Assembly (NCBI GenBank): GCA_015680685.1
Contig: MNCI01004170.1
Coordinates: 510,054-574,053 of the forward strand
Origin: Gnetum montanum
Lineage: Eukaryota > Streptophyta > Gnetopsida > Gnetales > Gnetaceae
Direction of reading: 5' to 3'
Length of the DNA: 64,000 bases
In this document: positions 1 through 13,129 of the stretch, piece by piece
How the letters are laid out: each line of letters begins with the position of its first letter
Numbering within the stretch: position 1 is the first letter of the stretch
Made by a program: the position numbers and the translations under genes
Notes under the pieces: model-generated
The model's input: only the letters and a program-made list of their open reading frames with translations
Databases searched by the model: none
What the model was told of the DNA's origin: nothing

Positions 1-1480
1 TTTTTTAGCTCAACTTCATCTTTAGCCACCTATTATTCTATGAGCCTTTAGATCTAATGAACCCTTAGCTTAGAAAGTCTCCATTGGGCATAAACCCCAA
101 GGGTTCTCCTTTTTTCAATTTTGAGCGAATCTATGATATGGTGTAGCTAATCATGTTGGAAGCATTCATGGCCTAGGCATTAATGCAATAGAGAGTACTA
201 CCTACCCAACACCATATCCAAGGACTCATGATTGCCTTGTTTCCAACCTTGGATTTTCCTTTGTATATTGGACACTATGAAGTACATTTAATACTTGTCA
301 TTGAATAACTCCAGCATCGTACTCCATCATCAAATAGATTCTGATTCTAAGAACTAATACCAACTTTCTACTTCTTTATGAGTATTCTTGGAAATAGTTT
401 TATCTTTTTTGATTCATATGTCACATTTTGCAAGGCATAGGCATCATGGAAGGCTTGCAAATCATTTTGTGAATTTGAATTATATCCCCCCTCAAATTTG
501 GGGATATTATTCATATCTAACCATTTGGTGCAGCTATCCTTCAACTACCTAGTAGGAATTCTGATAGTCTTTAAAATATTCAACATGTTCCTTGTAGCTA
601 GTAGAGGTTCATCTTTGTCATAATGATCTTGATAGTCCCTGTCATAGACATGCTACCTACAATGAGTCTTTCTATGCATTCTATCTGTGTGATGTTCTTC
701 CCCTGATATTATTCATGCCCCTACTCTCTATTGTCCTAGTAGGATCTAGGATCATCCTTATCCCACTATTCATCTGCATCACAATCTCTACTGCTCCTTT
801 GATGGTCTTAGCCTTTACTTCTATAGAAATTAGAGGAGGAAGACAATGAGGATGATGATGTAGGTGAAGAGAAAGGAGAATCAACACCAGAATGATGCCT
901 ACTACCTCCTCTTATTTGGTCCCTACCCCAATCACCTTATTTATCTTTCTCATAGTTCTTGTGATTATCCTTGCCTTTGGATGAGTGGTTGAGGTTGTTA
1001 TCTTTTGAGGTCCCTTGATCCTCAAAACCATTCTTTCCCTCACCCAAGTTGTCCATAGTTGACTAAAACCTTTAGATAAGGGTCTCCTCATTAAAGAAAG
1101 GGAGATGTATTGGGACTAGCCTAGAAAAAGTCCTTATCTTCTTTGTGTGCTTATAAGAACAAGTGGGTAGAAAATAGTTTTTCCTTTGAAGCCTCATATC
1201 AAGCTTCCATTTGCCAATCAATTTTTTTTGGCCTCTATGTGATAATAATCTTAATAGAGGTGATCTTAAACCTCATGCTCTACATTAAGTCCAATGATAT
1301 CAAACTTGATTAGATTGTTCAATAAAATAGTAGGAACATATTAGTTAGGAGGCAATACGATGTTACCTTCCATGTTCCTCCATCACAGTTGCTCCTCCAA
1401 ATATAGGATAAGGTGAAATCTAAAGGGTAATGGTCTAGATGGATGTAAACAACTCAAAACTATTGAGACACTTATGTCTT
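1..1480 (-). pseudogene. Athila-like gag, decayed (second copy of the 28-38 kb family)
   Basis: Read on the minus strand this is the gag region of the same family as the complete element at 28.2-38.3 kb. Shared landmarks are an N-terminal segment like MEGNIVLPP (MEDNIVLPLDHV in the complete copy), a serine-rich linker (about 830-890) matching the SSSPSSSSSSSS linker at 29.8 kb, and the core KWLDMNNIPKFEGGYNSN followed by LQAFHDAYALQN (about 420-540). Gag would form the virus-like particle. Many stops and frameshifts break it, and it runs off the window edge. The element's 5' LTR lies just to the right. Recognition rests on the in-window paralog; the Athila label is by family resemblance. Confidence 0.75.
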
Positions 1481-1684
1481 TTGGTCTTCCTACCTTTGAT
1501 TGGATTTTCTTGTAAATGGCAATGGAGATTTGTCATGTCAATCTTTGTTTAAAAAATAGTATGTGGTTGTTGTTATATTCTTAATGATTTAGTGTTAGTT
1601 AGTCTTTACAACATCTTTATAAGATTTTACTATCTTTCCTATGTAGCGCACTTAGCTAAACTAAATCCCTGGTACTAGTACTAA

Positions 1685-2576
1685 TGAAAATCAACAAGTA
1701 GTTCCTCCACTCAACCATATGAATTACAAGTGTTCACCAACCATCCAATTGAGTTCTATGGATTTAACCCCTAAGTCTATCAATAGACAAAGATAGTACC
1801 ATGAGAGTTATGATTGTTGTCTTCTTAGCTTTACTTGTGTGAGCTCAATTGTATGGTTAAGTATAAGCCAAGGCACATGATATTTATTTATATTTTATAT
1901 TTTATTTATTTAATCTAAGTATGAAAAAAAGGTAATTAATTGAAAATTAACTATTTAACTATCTAATGCCTTTAATCTAACTAGCCTAACATAGGAATCT
2001 AGGCCCACTTTCCGTTTGCATCCTAAACTCACTCTAATGCTACTGGGTTACCAAGTATCTATCATTGGTCATACCAAATAGCCAATATTGGGATTACCAA
2101 GCATTAAGTAGTATGTTTGAAGTGTTCATACTTATGTGTTGTTATTAAGAATATTAATTAACTAAAGACATGAATGTAAACTACATGAATAATAAAGTGC
2201 ATGGAAATACACATTAATCTATTCTAAGTGCTATAAGGAGTTCTAAGAATCTCTTCTTTATTGCCATCACATCAAAGTATCTAAGTACATTGATGCTCAA
2301 ATAAGGATCCATACAATTCTTGAAGTCCTACTACAAATACTCAAAAAATATTCTAACTCTAAGCTAATAAAACTACATAACCTTGGCTATGCTACTAACT
2401 TAACATATCATAAATGAGATGAGTACATGCATTTATATAGGATAAACTAGACACTACAATGATGCATTTGTGTTGATGCATCAAACCATGCATTAATGGG
2501 GTTGCATCGACAGGGCTATGTCAACGAGGCTACATTGATGCATGTCCATTGATGTAGCTAGTCAAATGATTCAACA
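1685..2576 (-). repeat. 5' LTR of the minus-strand Athila-like element
   Basis: The left edge aligns with the terminal segment shared by all LTRs of this group (CTCAACCATA motif about 24 bases inside the LTR end) and the right edge ends in CA after GATTCAA. On the minus strand it would start with TG. The internal edge (1,640-1,684) carries CCAGGGATTTAG, a plausible remnant of the GCCGGGGATTTA primer-site region typical of Athila elements. The U3 end (2,455-2,565) contains repeated ATGCAT dyads, including the palindrome TTGATGCATCAA. The other LTR is outside the window, so no TSD can be tested. Confidence 0.7.
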
Positions 2577-2696
2577 CATAGTTACACTATATAACAAGTA
2601 ATAAATAATGCATAGTATTCAAAACTATGATAGCCAAATGAAACAAAAACCATGTGGCCATAACAACATTAAAAAATAACAAGTCCATCATCATAA

Positions 2697-5600
2697 TTAA
2701 CAGCCAAAGTAAGCCATAGAAGGAGGAGAAGAAGGAATATTGCTAAAACCATCATTGTCATCACTTGGGGCCTATAGAAAATGAAACATCCAACCATTAG
2801 TAACCATAATAACCACCAATATAGCCATAAAATAGTAAAACATATAATATAAAAAAAATTTAAACCTCAAAAGAGTCAAGTGTAATTTCTTCAGGAGTAA
2901 ACTTTGAGATACTAGTCTCTAATCTATGAAGAATTTCCTCTTCGCTCATGTTAACCCAACTAATGTATCCTAAGTCTAGTCCTACTAAGATCTTTTGCTT
3001 TTCCATCTCTATCCACTCAGGATGAGTATAGGAGAAGGAAGTTGTAGATGTCTTCCAGATGCAATTACTATCTAAGAAGTGGGAGAATCAATAATAGGTA
3101 TCGACTCCTTGAATCTGCTGAAAACTTATTCTACAACTATGCCTTGCAAGAATAACTTATGCATGTGTTGTACCATAGCTGCCTAATGCCAGATCTCATG
3201 TAATTCTCCTTCACCATCTTGTACAACTTCTTGTTATTCTTTTATTTCTTACCCCACCTAGCACCCAAGCATAGTAGTCTTGTCACTCCTATGCCTTGCA
3301 AACCATCATTTCTAGTTTTACATCCTTCTCCAAACTGCTCTTGGCTAGAGCAACCTTTCCTTGGATGGTGTTCTAGTAGAAAGACCATTTAATCTCCTTT
3401 TTTTGCAAAGATTCTTGGTTGAGGATAGGAGTTTCTATGAATTCTTTTCGATCTTTGAAGTTCCTGACTTCATCTAACAACTCACTATTTTACTTCTCTA
3501 GAGCCACAACATGTTCCTATAGGAATTCATTTGAATGTTGGAACTCCCAAAATGATTCTGGACATGAAACAACATACTTCATAGCCCCCTCATACAACCT
3601 CCTAGGAACATTCTTGAAATTGGGTGGCAACTCTAGGAGCTCATCAAATTTGATATTCCTTGTGGGATTCCACCTAATCCTTGAAATTGTCACACATAAA
3701 AATAAAATACAAAAATACAAAAAAATTAAAGCCATAAAAATTATAAAAACATGAAAAAAATTAGAATATAAAAATTAAATACTAAACAAAAATTTCTCTT
3801 CTAACTTTTCTTACAAATGCCAAGGGCTAGTTGTTGTAGGCTATCTACCACATGTCCATCATTCACCTCATGAAATCCACCTTGTCTAATGCCTCTATCC
3901 AAGATTTAGAATGGAATGTAGATGTTTCTGGAGGAGATTCATGTCCCATAGTAGCCATAATATATCAACATAATTTACAATAAAGATATATAAAATAATA
4001 CACAAAAAAGCTAAAATTCTAGAACCTACCAAGAAGATCATGAGATATGTTCATTAGAGAACTACCTTCTGAAGGTAAATCAACTAAGATGAAATCTAAG
4101 ACACCATGTGCTTCCTTAACCATCATCTCTTCTTATTTACATCATTGCTCCTCCTCTACAGCAACATCATAACCAAAAAAATATAAATTAGCAAAAACCT
4201 TATCCACCAAGTATAACCAAAAACCATGATAAAGCTAAAAATTTAGAAGTTAAAAAAAATAAGAATAAATACATACCTTCAATAGCTTGAATAACCTTTT
4301 TGAGCCTAATTCCCAACTTTTTAGAAGCTTTTTTACTAGGAACTATGACATTTTCTTCAACTCTTGGCCTCTTTATTTGTTCCTTAGTAGTACCACCAAC
4401 CATTGCATGCAATCTCTTGGTCCTTTCCACATTGCGACACATATCATAGGGCTTAATCCTTGTGTTTTCAGGGGAAAAATCATGTAGACCACATATGTTT
4501 TTAGTGGTAATATATAGTGAGTCACCCACATCCTCCATGGATGGACCTTGGACACATATTGGATGAGCAAAGTATTTAACCCAAGGCTTGGAAAGTTGGG
4601 AAACATCACACTATACTCACTTTCCATCTTGTTTTATTACCAAAAACTTTGTAAACTTTTTAAGATACTAATTGAAAAATGTAAAATGAACATGATACAC
4701 TAAAATAATATTTTTACAAAATTTTTGTAATTCACTTCTTAAATCAACAACCAAAAAAGTAGCCTAATTGAACCTAGTTCCATCTAGTAACACTTTTTTC
4801 ATAGCCTAAGCTTGTTGCACTCTTATGATTTTCTTCTATGGCAATGACATTAAAAAAAACTCTAAAACAAAAAAGAGGATATAACTTGTTCATCTCCTCA
4901 ATATCATAGTTATCAAATGATAATGCCACACCTAGAGATGATTTGAGCCAAGCCTCTATATCCCCTCTATAGCTTGAGTCCTTCCCTATTCCAATTGCCC
5001 TCTTCACACCATTAGAAGGTACATCAAAATGATTATTAAACAATTCTTCATCAATGCTCAAAACTATAGGCAAACTCTAGACACAATTTGTAAATTTTGA
5101 AGCCTCTTCATTAAATGAATCTGTTACATTCAGCATCTCAACTATTAACATAGATAAAATAGGAAACATAAACAAATCAAACAAGCCTGTATTGCTAATT
5201 CTTTGTTTAATATTTGTAGAAGCCTTGTTTGATAGCCATTCTTGTGCCTTATCTACTTCACCTCAATAAAGGAGAATCTTCTCCTCAGTTTGGACAAAAG
5301 TAATTATGATGATTAAAGATTGTTGTATAGAATCTATTGCATATAACATAGTTCGCAGTAAAAAACTATAAATAAAAAATACAATTGAAAGTAAGCCATA
5401 AAAACTAAAAATTCTAAGAAATATAAATATAAAAATGTAACAAAAATAAAAACCATTTTTACGTACTTAACTTGGGCAAAGTTGAAACATTAGATTGAAT
5501 CAACGCATGTGCTCCTAGATCTTGGAGATTCCAAAATTCATGTATACATTTAGTAGTCACATAATTTTGATACATTTGGGAATACCTCATCATGTACCTA

Positions 5601-6180
5601 GCAAACTCTACACTGAGATGGTTGAGCACTTGTACTATGATGTTATCTCTTTGTCTAAATTTATCTCAAGTTACACGAGCTATACATAAGGCTTGGTCAT
5701 TTGAAATCAATCCTCCTCTTTGAACCTTAAACCTAAAAAAAACATAAAATCAGTCAAAAAGATAGCCTTAAAACCAAAACAAACATGTTAAATTAAACCA
5801 AAGATTATCCTTCCAACATGTAGACATGTCTGGTATAAGGTGATTAGCCTATGATTCAACATTATAGTGTTTACATTGTATTGTGAATAAATTGGCATCT
5901 CTTAGATACATGATGATTTCCAAATTCCTATAGAATAAGAATTCTCATTATGCTTCAATTCCATTCAAGCCTCAAGNAAATAGTTTCACATTTTGAAAAC
6001 CAAATAGACATTTTATCAAGTAGTTAACATGCAAAGCATTAACAGATATTTTCATGAATAATTGACATGAAACAATATTTTTGATAAAATGCATATAAAA
6101 TAGTAAAATACTAAGACCTAGGGAAAACAAGATGATCAAAAATACTAGCTTGAGGGTTGGGAAAGTTAATAACACTAAGA
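2697..6180 (-). pseudogene. Multi-exon retrotransposon-associated gene, copy B
   Basis: Minus-strand exons align one by one with copies A (15.9-19.2 kb) and C (47.8-55.2 kb). In gene order: FKVQRGGLISNDQAL (about 5,730-5,460); a region with EVDKAQEWLSNKAS and a continuous 99-residue stretch (5,073-4,774); GDSLYITTKN (about 4,540-4,490) running to a GGTATG donor near 4,276; STFHSKSWIEALDKVDF with a GTAAG donor (about 3,945-3,805); RIRWNPTRNIKFDELLELPP (about 3,690-3,520); KILVGLDLGYISWVNMSEEE (about 3,000-2,870); and a short last exon ending MAYFGC-stop at 2,697. Internal stops occur. No FCP1-like exon is visible upstream (6.2-6.5 kb). Function unknown. The parent element is not recognisable here; one ambiguous base lies at 5,976. 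Confidence 0.65.
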
Positions 6181-7359
6181 GTGAAGGAAGAAGATGTCAA
6201 AAACAATGAAATTTTTTGGCATTTGGAGTATATATGCTATCTTTTTCTCATCAAAAAAATCCAAAATCATTAAAACGTTGCCTTCCTAGGTAGGGAAGGT
6301 CAAACACATTGTTCTCTTAGAGCATGGGACCAAACATGTTGATTCCAAGACTAGAGGAAAAACCATAATAGCCATCCCAGGTGCTAATCTCTAAAAAGCT
6401 ACCAAGATTGATAAAAAAACCCAAAACTTTGCATTTAGGTAGTACATGTGACAAATGCTAGCCCTAGGGGTAGAAACAATTGTAAAAATTTAAAATTTAA
6501 AATTAATGATATGACATAAATATGATAAAAATCATCAAATAAGCTAGAATTGTCAAAAACGTTACACATATAGGTGTAGAAAAAGTCAAAAATCATCAAG
6601 ATTTAACCGAAAAATCCTAATTCATTGGAATTTGAGCATGAAAAACCTGTAAGTTAAGTAATTTAATCAATAAAAATTAAAAATACTATTCCTAGTATGG
6701 GAAAATCCAAAATGCTATCAATTATGGTAAAAACTTTACCAAACCCTAGTTTTTTTATGTAGCAAAAAAACCCTAATTTGACACAAATTAACATGAAAAA
6801 ACCTAGAAAAATACATTTGTGACCTAGAGGTTAAAGAATCTAGCTATGGTAGGGAAACATCCTATCAACACTATCACATGTAGCTAGAAAAAATTGTAAA
6901 TGCCAAAAACAAAAGGATAAAACAAGCCAAAATGTTGCATATGTGGCTTGGAAAAAATCTAGATCTTCACCATGAAAGGCCAAAAAATCCTAATTTAATT
7001 CCTATAACTATCAAAAAACCTAGGACCATGATTCTACGTAGTTAAAGGCCAAAATTCCTATCATACATAGGCTTGGAAAAACCTAGAATGCTATAAAACC
7101 AAGCCAAAAAATAATAATAAATGCAGCGAAAAGTGGTACATGGGAATCATGGATGAAGATCCTTCCCATGAAGATGGGTTTGGAAACCTGACAAGAATAA
7201 TCCTCTCAACATCCTCTACCTCCTCCATGCCTACATTCCTACTTGTCAATCCATTCTTCCCTACCATGGTTGTTAGATCTTGTGTGTTCTGCCTAACTAT
7301 TGGTAAGAAAATCTTGAAATTCCCAAGTGTTTATCTCACATGTTGAACATAAGTAATTA
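6181..7359. other. A-rich non-coding stretch upstream of gene copy B
   Basis: This stretch lies 5' of gene copy B. It is rich in A-runs and recurring fragments such as GGAAAAACCTAG and AAAATCCAAAATG, consistent with a degenerate short repeat. A 68-residue frame at 7,140-7,346 has no recognisable similarity. Nothing here can be called a gene. Confidence 0.4.
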
Positions 7360-8000
7360 TAAAAATCAATTTTGTTGAAACACACTATTGAAATTGAGTT
7401 TTATGATTCAAGCTTGCACCAAATACACTACAGGATTGAAATTGAGAATGATATAGGCCAAATATGTTATGGAAATAAAATAAAAAAAGAAATTGATGTC
7501 ACAAGTTTAGGTTTGGTGAGAAATTACTTGCTCTAGCTTAAACATGTTGTCCATGGCTACCCAAACAAGTCTAAGTCTACCCCAAACACATTGTGCATAT
7601 GAAATTAAAAATGAAATTGAGTTTGCATGTTGATAGTTGGTGAAAAACTAAGCTTTCCTAGCATGAAATGCTTTCCACATGACCAATAGTGATGGTATGT
7701 GAGCCTTAAAGACCATGAAGGAATATACCCAAGGGTTAAACATGCTACCATAATAAAATAGAGAATGAAATTGACCAACTACACTACATTATAGATTGAA
7801 ATTTCTTTCCAATAGCCTTTAACATTGCATAGCTTACTCTTGTACGCAATTAAGTGGATCCCACAAAGCTTAGAAAAAACCACCAAAAGTCAAAAAATTA
7901 TACAGGGATGAAATTGACTATGAAATTAATCCCATACACTATATTTTGATTTGAAATTGACTTCAATAACCTAAAACATTGCTAAACTAGTAAAACAAGA
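7360..8000. repeat. Degenerate tandem repeat, period about 170-180 bp
   Basis: The motif TACACTA followed by a variable spacer and GATTGAAATTGA recurs near 7,380, 7,425, 7,605 (partial), 7,785 and 7,950. Spacing is mostly 165-185 bp with heavy divergence. It lies at the left edge of the region assigned to element A. Confidence 0.35.
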
Positions 8001-8007
8001 TAATAGG

Positions 8008-9300
8008 TGTAACACCTTAAAAATTTGGTGCTAGAATGCCAAAGATTTTGGAGTGAAATAACTTAACTTAAAATCCCATGGGCCTTGAGAAAAGGATCTG
8101 AAGTACCCTAAATGATTTTTTCAATCACCTAGAAACTTATGATTTTTTGTTGAATAATACTGTCAATGCAAATCTAGAATGTAGAGAAACTAAAACTAAA
8201 TTTGCACTAAACAAATGAACTGCAACTTTTTATTAAAATAATAAATTTGTTTGATGGAAAAAAGTTTAAACATGTATAAATTTATGTGCTTTGACTCCAC
8301 AAACAACCAAAATAAGGATGCTTAGAGCCCAATGCAACCGGCAAGGTGTGTTCTACAACTAGCTTTGCTCTTTGGTAGTTTTAAGTTTCTGCTCCTAAAT
8401 GTCGTTGCTGGTTTCTCTACCACTAGATCAACGTTGTAGGTGATGTGGATGGTTATGGAATTTTGGTAAATTTTCACTGCTCTAAAATTCTCAATGTTCA
8501 ATCAAATGCAAAATATCAAAAGTCCTTTTAATATGGTCAACTTTGGTTTAAATAGGCCATTTGGTAACTAATTCGCTACTGTAGATCTATACCATGATTG
8601 TTGACAAATTGTTACAAATTTTTTGTGGATGTAGGTCATTCCTTGGTAGTATATTTATTACATTTAGAAAATTTTATGCTTTTTTACACTGGCTTCATTA
8701 TTGCTCAACATAAAAATTCAATGCTTGCCATAAAACTTTAACACCCAAATTTATGTGCTAGCTTTGCAAGCTCCTCCAATGTAAAAATAAAAGCCCAAAT
8801 TTTATACACTACCTTTGCAAGTTGCTCCAACGTAAAAATCACCATGGCTAGCATAAAACTAATAAATACCCAAATTTGATGGTTTTAAAGGCATTTTCAG
8901 CCTTTCCAAGCCTAGGTACATGTAAAATACAACTTTTCCCACCTAAAAGATAAGGCATTCACAACTTATGAAACATTTTTTAGCTTCCATAACCTAAGAT
9001 GTGTGAGAGTGTCACCTATGAACTACAAATTTCATACCAAATTCTAGTGATGAAGGTTACAATGCTAGTTGTAGGAAAAATAAGCCAATTATGTCTACCA
9101 TTATTTTCGCACCAAATTATAGTGAATTTTGGTTACAAGTTGTCACATGAATTTTCTTTGTGGTGTTTTATTAGCTGCTCTTTATTGATGTTTTGAGGTA
9201 TGACCTAAGAGACATTGACAAATAATGCAAAACATCAAAACAAATCCATCATTAATGTTTCCTCTCCATGCTTAATTTTGTAGTTGTCAAACCATGCCAA
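8008..9300 (-). repeat. LTR-like segment, candidate 3' LTR of Ogre/Tat-like element A
   Basis: It opens with TGTAACACC, close to the TGTAACAACC start of the element C LTR at 38,323. Its inner part (about 9,160-9,260: TATTGATGTTTTGAGG, then an AAGAGACATTGACAAA-like segment) aligns with 40,050-40,140 in the element C LTR. At 8,764-8,840 a unit with TTTGCAAGCTCCTCCAATG is repeated with about 50-bp spacing. It is not obviously similar to the candidate 5' LTR at 24.2-25.6 kb, so pairing is unproven. A 65-residue frame at 8,999-9,196 is not a recognisable gene. Confidence 0.4.
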
Positions 9301-10380
9301 AGAGTGCTTATGATAGTATAATTAGGTTTTGATGGGATGATATTGATTTGAGATGGGATAGATGCTATATTTGGCCATAGGGATTAATAATAAATTTCAC
9401 ATGCTAACATCATTATTACAGTATGGCAATGACATGCTTGCTAATCAGTGTAGTCTTCACTCTTCATGCTTCGAAGTGTTGGTTACTTAGTAATGATTTT
9501 TTTTTTGAGGAACCAACACTCCATTCCAAGGCTTCTTTGGCCATTATGTTCCTCCCTTTACTTGTTTGAAGCCATTGATCTGACTTACAAGCTTCATTGA
9601 CCTCTCATTCTTCTTGGAAATTTGCTTCCTCATATTTTTTTTATTTTTTTAGGGGTGAAACCTTCATTGAGTTTCATTTTCAAGGTCAAACTTAATTTCC
9701 TTTTTCATTGAATGAGATGTGTTACATCCAATGAACTTAATGGCAATGCATAACAAAGAAGATGTCACATGGCCACAATGCATGAATGTCAAACATAGGT
9801 CATCATTGTTGCTTAGGGTAAGGAAGGTTGTAATTCGACTACAAGATTGTGGCTTAAAAGAGATAATGAAAGTGCTATGAGATAATCACCCTTGGCATAG
9901 TAAGACAAGCCAACCAAATTTGGTGTGTCAAGGTCACATGATAACTTGTTTCCATAATGAGTTGCACCTTTGTGATGACTTCCAAGCTTCATCCTACAAG
10001 CAAAACTCCAAGAAGAAGAGAAAAATAAGACAAAGAATAAATGTTGTTACAAGACATTACATAAGATCATGCAAGATAACTAGTGAACTACAAGCCATCA
10101 CAAGCTACTATCGGTGCAACATTGACTGATCTGTCTCATGTATCATAGATTTCACGAAGCTTGTAGTTCATTCTTCATGTTAAAAAAAGAGAGATAGGGA
10201 GATAGAGACAAATCATGTAGGCTCACTTGTTATTGGCTATCAGAGTTACCAACATTGGTCATTCATTCCAACCCGTCAACAATGGCTACAGGAAAACACA
10301 TTAGATGTAATAAGGTTTAAGATAAGAATTGTTGATTGGATTGGCCAATTCATTTCCATCCATGTGTGCTAATCTAAATG
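9300..10380 (-). other. 3' untranslated region of element A
   Basis: No coding signal is visible. It follows the end of pol on the minus strand and aligns patchily with the corresponding stretch of element C (for example AGCTTCATCCTACAA at about 9,988 and 40,950). Long T-runs at 9,500 and 9,640 would be purine tracts on the element strand. It is treated as a decayed 3' UTR. Confidence 0.4.
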
Positions 10381-11192
10381 CTCTATTTTCATATGCATTA
10401 GTAAAAAAGAAAGGTCCCTCCCAATTGGTTGAGAATCTATTTTCTGTTCAAAAATAGTCTTGAGAACCATGTCTCCTTCCTTGATCTTTTGTTTATTTAG
10501 ATCATGATGATGCTATTGCTTCTACTTCTGTTGGTATCATTCAATGTGAGTAAGCATTTGTATTCACTACCATTTCACTGAATCAAGGTTGATGGTACGT
10601 AGCTCATTTTTCTACTCATCATTGATTAAGTCAGATAGAACTACTATTAGCAATGGAACTTGCAATTCAAGAGGCAAAATAGCTTTAGAACCATAAAGAA
10701 GGCTATACGGGATAACATCAATTGCAGTTTTAAAGGTAGTCCTATAGGCCCAAAGTTCATGGACAAGCCACTCATGCCACTTGCATCTACAATTGTTTAG
10801 CATCTTTTTGAGTAAGTTTATGATGAATTTATTACTAGCTTCAACTTATCCATTAGCTTGAGGATAATATGATGATGAGAAGGAATGCTTAATGCTTAGC
10901 TATTGACAAAAGCATTGCATTTCTTGGCTACTTGATTGAGGTTGATTAACTTTGATTATGATTAGAGGTATGCCAAAATGTACTATGTTATCTAGTATGA
11001 ATTTACAAATGTGTTGAGACATTATCTTTCTTAAAGGAATAGCTTAAACCCACTTTGTTAAATATTCAGTTACAGTGATGATGAAGCTATGCCTTGTGGA
11101 ATACTTAGTTATTATAGGACCAAAAATGTTAATTCCCTATCATTAAAATGGTCAAGTTATCTAAGTAGTGTGTAACTCAGTTAGTGGCACAT

Positions 11193-12043
11193 TGATGAGT
11201 GGCGAGGTACCCCTACACTCAACCATACGAATACGAGCATTCTCACGTGCAATCCGGTCGAACTCCACAGACAGACTAGTTGTGGCACCTAGACAATTAT
11301 CCTTAGGTCGCAGTTCGTTGTCTTTCCATCTAGACCAGTATTTGTCATGTATGGTTTAGTCCAAAGTGAGGTGTATGATATGGTTCATAATCTAATGCTA
11401 CTCTTGAAGGCAATGGAAGATAATATTAACTAAGCTAAGCTAGGGGAGAAAGGGTAAGAGAATCTAATCTAGCCTAAGTGTGATGAGCATCCGTTCCTTG
11501 ATCATCCGTACACATCTTGGACTTTGTGCACGACTACCACTAGGATTACCAAGCATGGATCCTAGGTACGCTACTGGGTTACCAAGTAGTCACAATCAAG
11601 TCGTACTCATTCCGTGTTCTAACGTGAGTTTAAGGGTGAGAGAGACTAATTAGGAAATCAATAAATAACAATTAAATAAATGAATAAATAAAGTGAATTC
11701 TTTAATGATGAAGTAATCTCGATCTTTATTGTCGGTCATGTGCGTGTCCAAGTACGTCACACTCGAATAAAGGATGTTGTACAATTACATTCACCACACC
11801 GCGGGCAGACACAGGAAAATAGTCTATCTCTGGAGGGATCAAACTGACAGAGTTTAGCTACAGTCTAACCTATTTTTATGAAAAAAGGGAGAGCCACTTC
11901 TTATTTATAAACATTACGGTAGACTGCGATATCATGTAAGCGATATCGCAGGGGACAACGCAATATCGCATATATGATATCACGGGGGATGCGATATCAC
12001 AGTGGACGCGATATCGTGGCCCATGCGATATTGCATCCCATCA
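11193..12043 (-). mobile_element. Solo LTR with perfect 5-bp target duplication
   Basis: It is an 851-bp unit with TG...CA ends, flanked by CACAT at 11,188-11,192 and again at 12,044-12,048. It is inserted in the integrase of element A. The uninterrupted paralog at about 42,930 reads GTGGCACATGCATTAAG, which confirms the empty site. Orientation is minus: the terminal CTCGCCACTCATCA end faces left and a TATA box (TATAAATAA on the minus strand) lies at 11,901-11,909. It is relatively CpG-rich, hence younger than its host. It belongs to the same subfamily as the solo LTR at 59,101-59,989. LTR-LTR recombination is the usual origin. Confidence 0.92.
11928..12032. promoter_or_regulatory. GATATC palindrome array in U3
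   Basis: Five exact GATATC sites, mostly as CGATATC or TGATATC, plus two variants, lie within 105 bp at steps of 14-20 bp. They sit directly upstream of the TATA box in the LTR's own orientation. Placement suggests a binding-site array for a transcription factor or silencing factor; this is inference. Confidence 0.6.
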
Positions 12044-12599
12044 CACATGTATTAAGTTATTATTTCATTGAAAAATATCACAAGTCTTAACCTTCTACGA
12101 GCAATCACTTTCCATATAGGGCCAATAATATTCCAATCATCTAATCTTTACAACCATGGTTCTATGTCCTATGTGCCCCCCACATTCATCTTCATGAAAT
12201 TGATCAAGGACTATGTGAGCTTTAGTTTTTCCCAAGAACACTAACAATATTTCATTATAGGATCATCGAAATAATGTATTATTGACTACAATGATATATT
12301 CTCTTGATCTTTTACATACAACATCCTTTTAAGAAGCAACCAAGTTCTATGGAGATTTATCATGCATTAGGTAAAATTTGATATCATTGTACCAATCCTT
12401 TTGAGGAATGATGTCAATAGTGGCTATGGAGGTGCCCTCAGTGTTCTATGTGATGGAAAGAGCATAGTTCTCCATTAAAGAAGATAACTTGCTAAACACA
12501 TCTAGTATCGTAGGGCAAAGGTTGCAATGGCATTAGCTAAGATACTCTCAATTTAGCATATATGTTGAATCCTAACATTTGTAAATTATTTCATCAATT

Positions 12600-13035
12600 T
12601 CTTAGCTAGGTCATAATAGGGTTGTAAATATTTTTCTTTACATGCATAAACCTTAGTTACTTGGTTAACCACAAGTTGTGAATCATCTTTTAGTATTAGG
12701 CATTTGATTCCTTAGTTATGAGCTACCATCATTCATGTGATTAGTCCTTCATACTCTACCATGTTGTTGGTACATAAAAATTGAAAATGATTAGTAAAAG
12801 TTTGGATTACATCAAAAGATGATGTTATGATAGCAGCAACACTGGCCCCATGGGTAGCAGAAGCTCTATCAAAGTGCATGATAACCTCATAACCCTCAAG
12901 TACCTCATTGACAATGTTAACATGCTCATCAAGGAACTCAGGGTCTACTACCACATGGTCTTCAACAAGGAATGTTGTGAGTTTTGTGGCTATAGCTTGG
13001 CTTTTGGTTGAGGCCTAGAAGATTTAATGTAGGTC
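12600..13035 (-). pseudogene. RNase H-like domain of element A pol
   Basis: Minus-strand frame 12,954-12,733 includes EVIMHFDRASATHGAS and NNMVEYEGLIT, matching the plant Ty3/gypsy RNase H pattern around HFDGAS and NNxAEYEALI. Element C has the same domain at 43,590-43,790 (LHFDGASTSQGG, TNNVAEYEDLLRG). Homology to element C ends at about 13,035. The RT that should lie upstream is missing, replaced directly by the repeat tract at 13.1 kb, which implies a deletion of roughly 2 kb or more. Confidence 0.8.
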
Positions 13036-13129
13036 AAACTCAATTGGCTTCTAGGTCTAGGGTCCTAGGCTTCTCCAATTGAATTCTAAGTAATCTGGGT
13101 TGTAATAAGCTTGGACAAATTGTCATCTA

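Larger units (their letters stand above)
10380..12600 (-). pseudogene. Integrase region of element A, split by a solo LTR
   Basis: On the minus strand the zinc-binding part (about 12,200-12,050, with GGHIGHRTM and YYWPYMESD) comes first, then an 851-bp solo LTR, then the catalytic core (HSFIITVTEYLTKWV, GIPLIII, YYPQANGQVEASNK) and the C-terminal part (HELWAYRTTFKTAID, PYSLLYGSKAILPLELQ at 10,803-10,612). The first catalytic Asp of the DDE triad appears as Glu (VTEYLTKWV), and the second Asp is not recognisable. The Glu in QVEASNK is present. Integrase inserts the cDNA copy into the genome. Clearly non-functional. Family: Ty3/gypsy, Ogre/Tat-like by comparison with element C. Confidence 0.8.

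Noticed and set aside
6765-6785. AAACCCTAA-like telomeric text
   Set aside because: Single isolated matches, not a tandem array.
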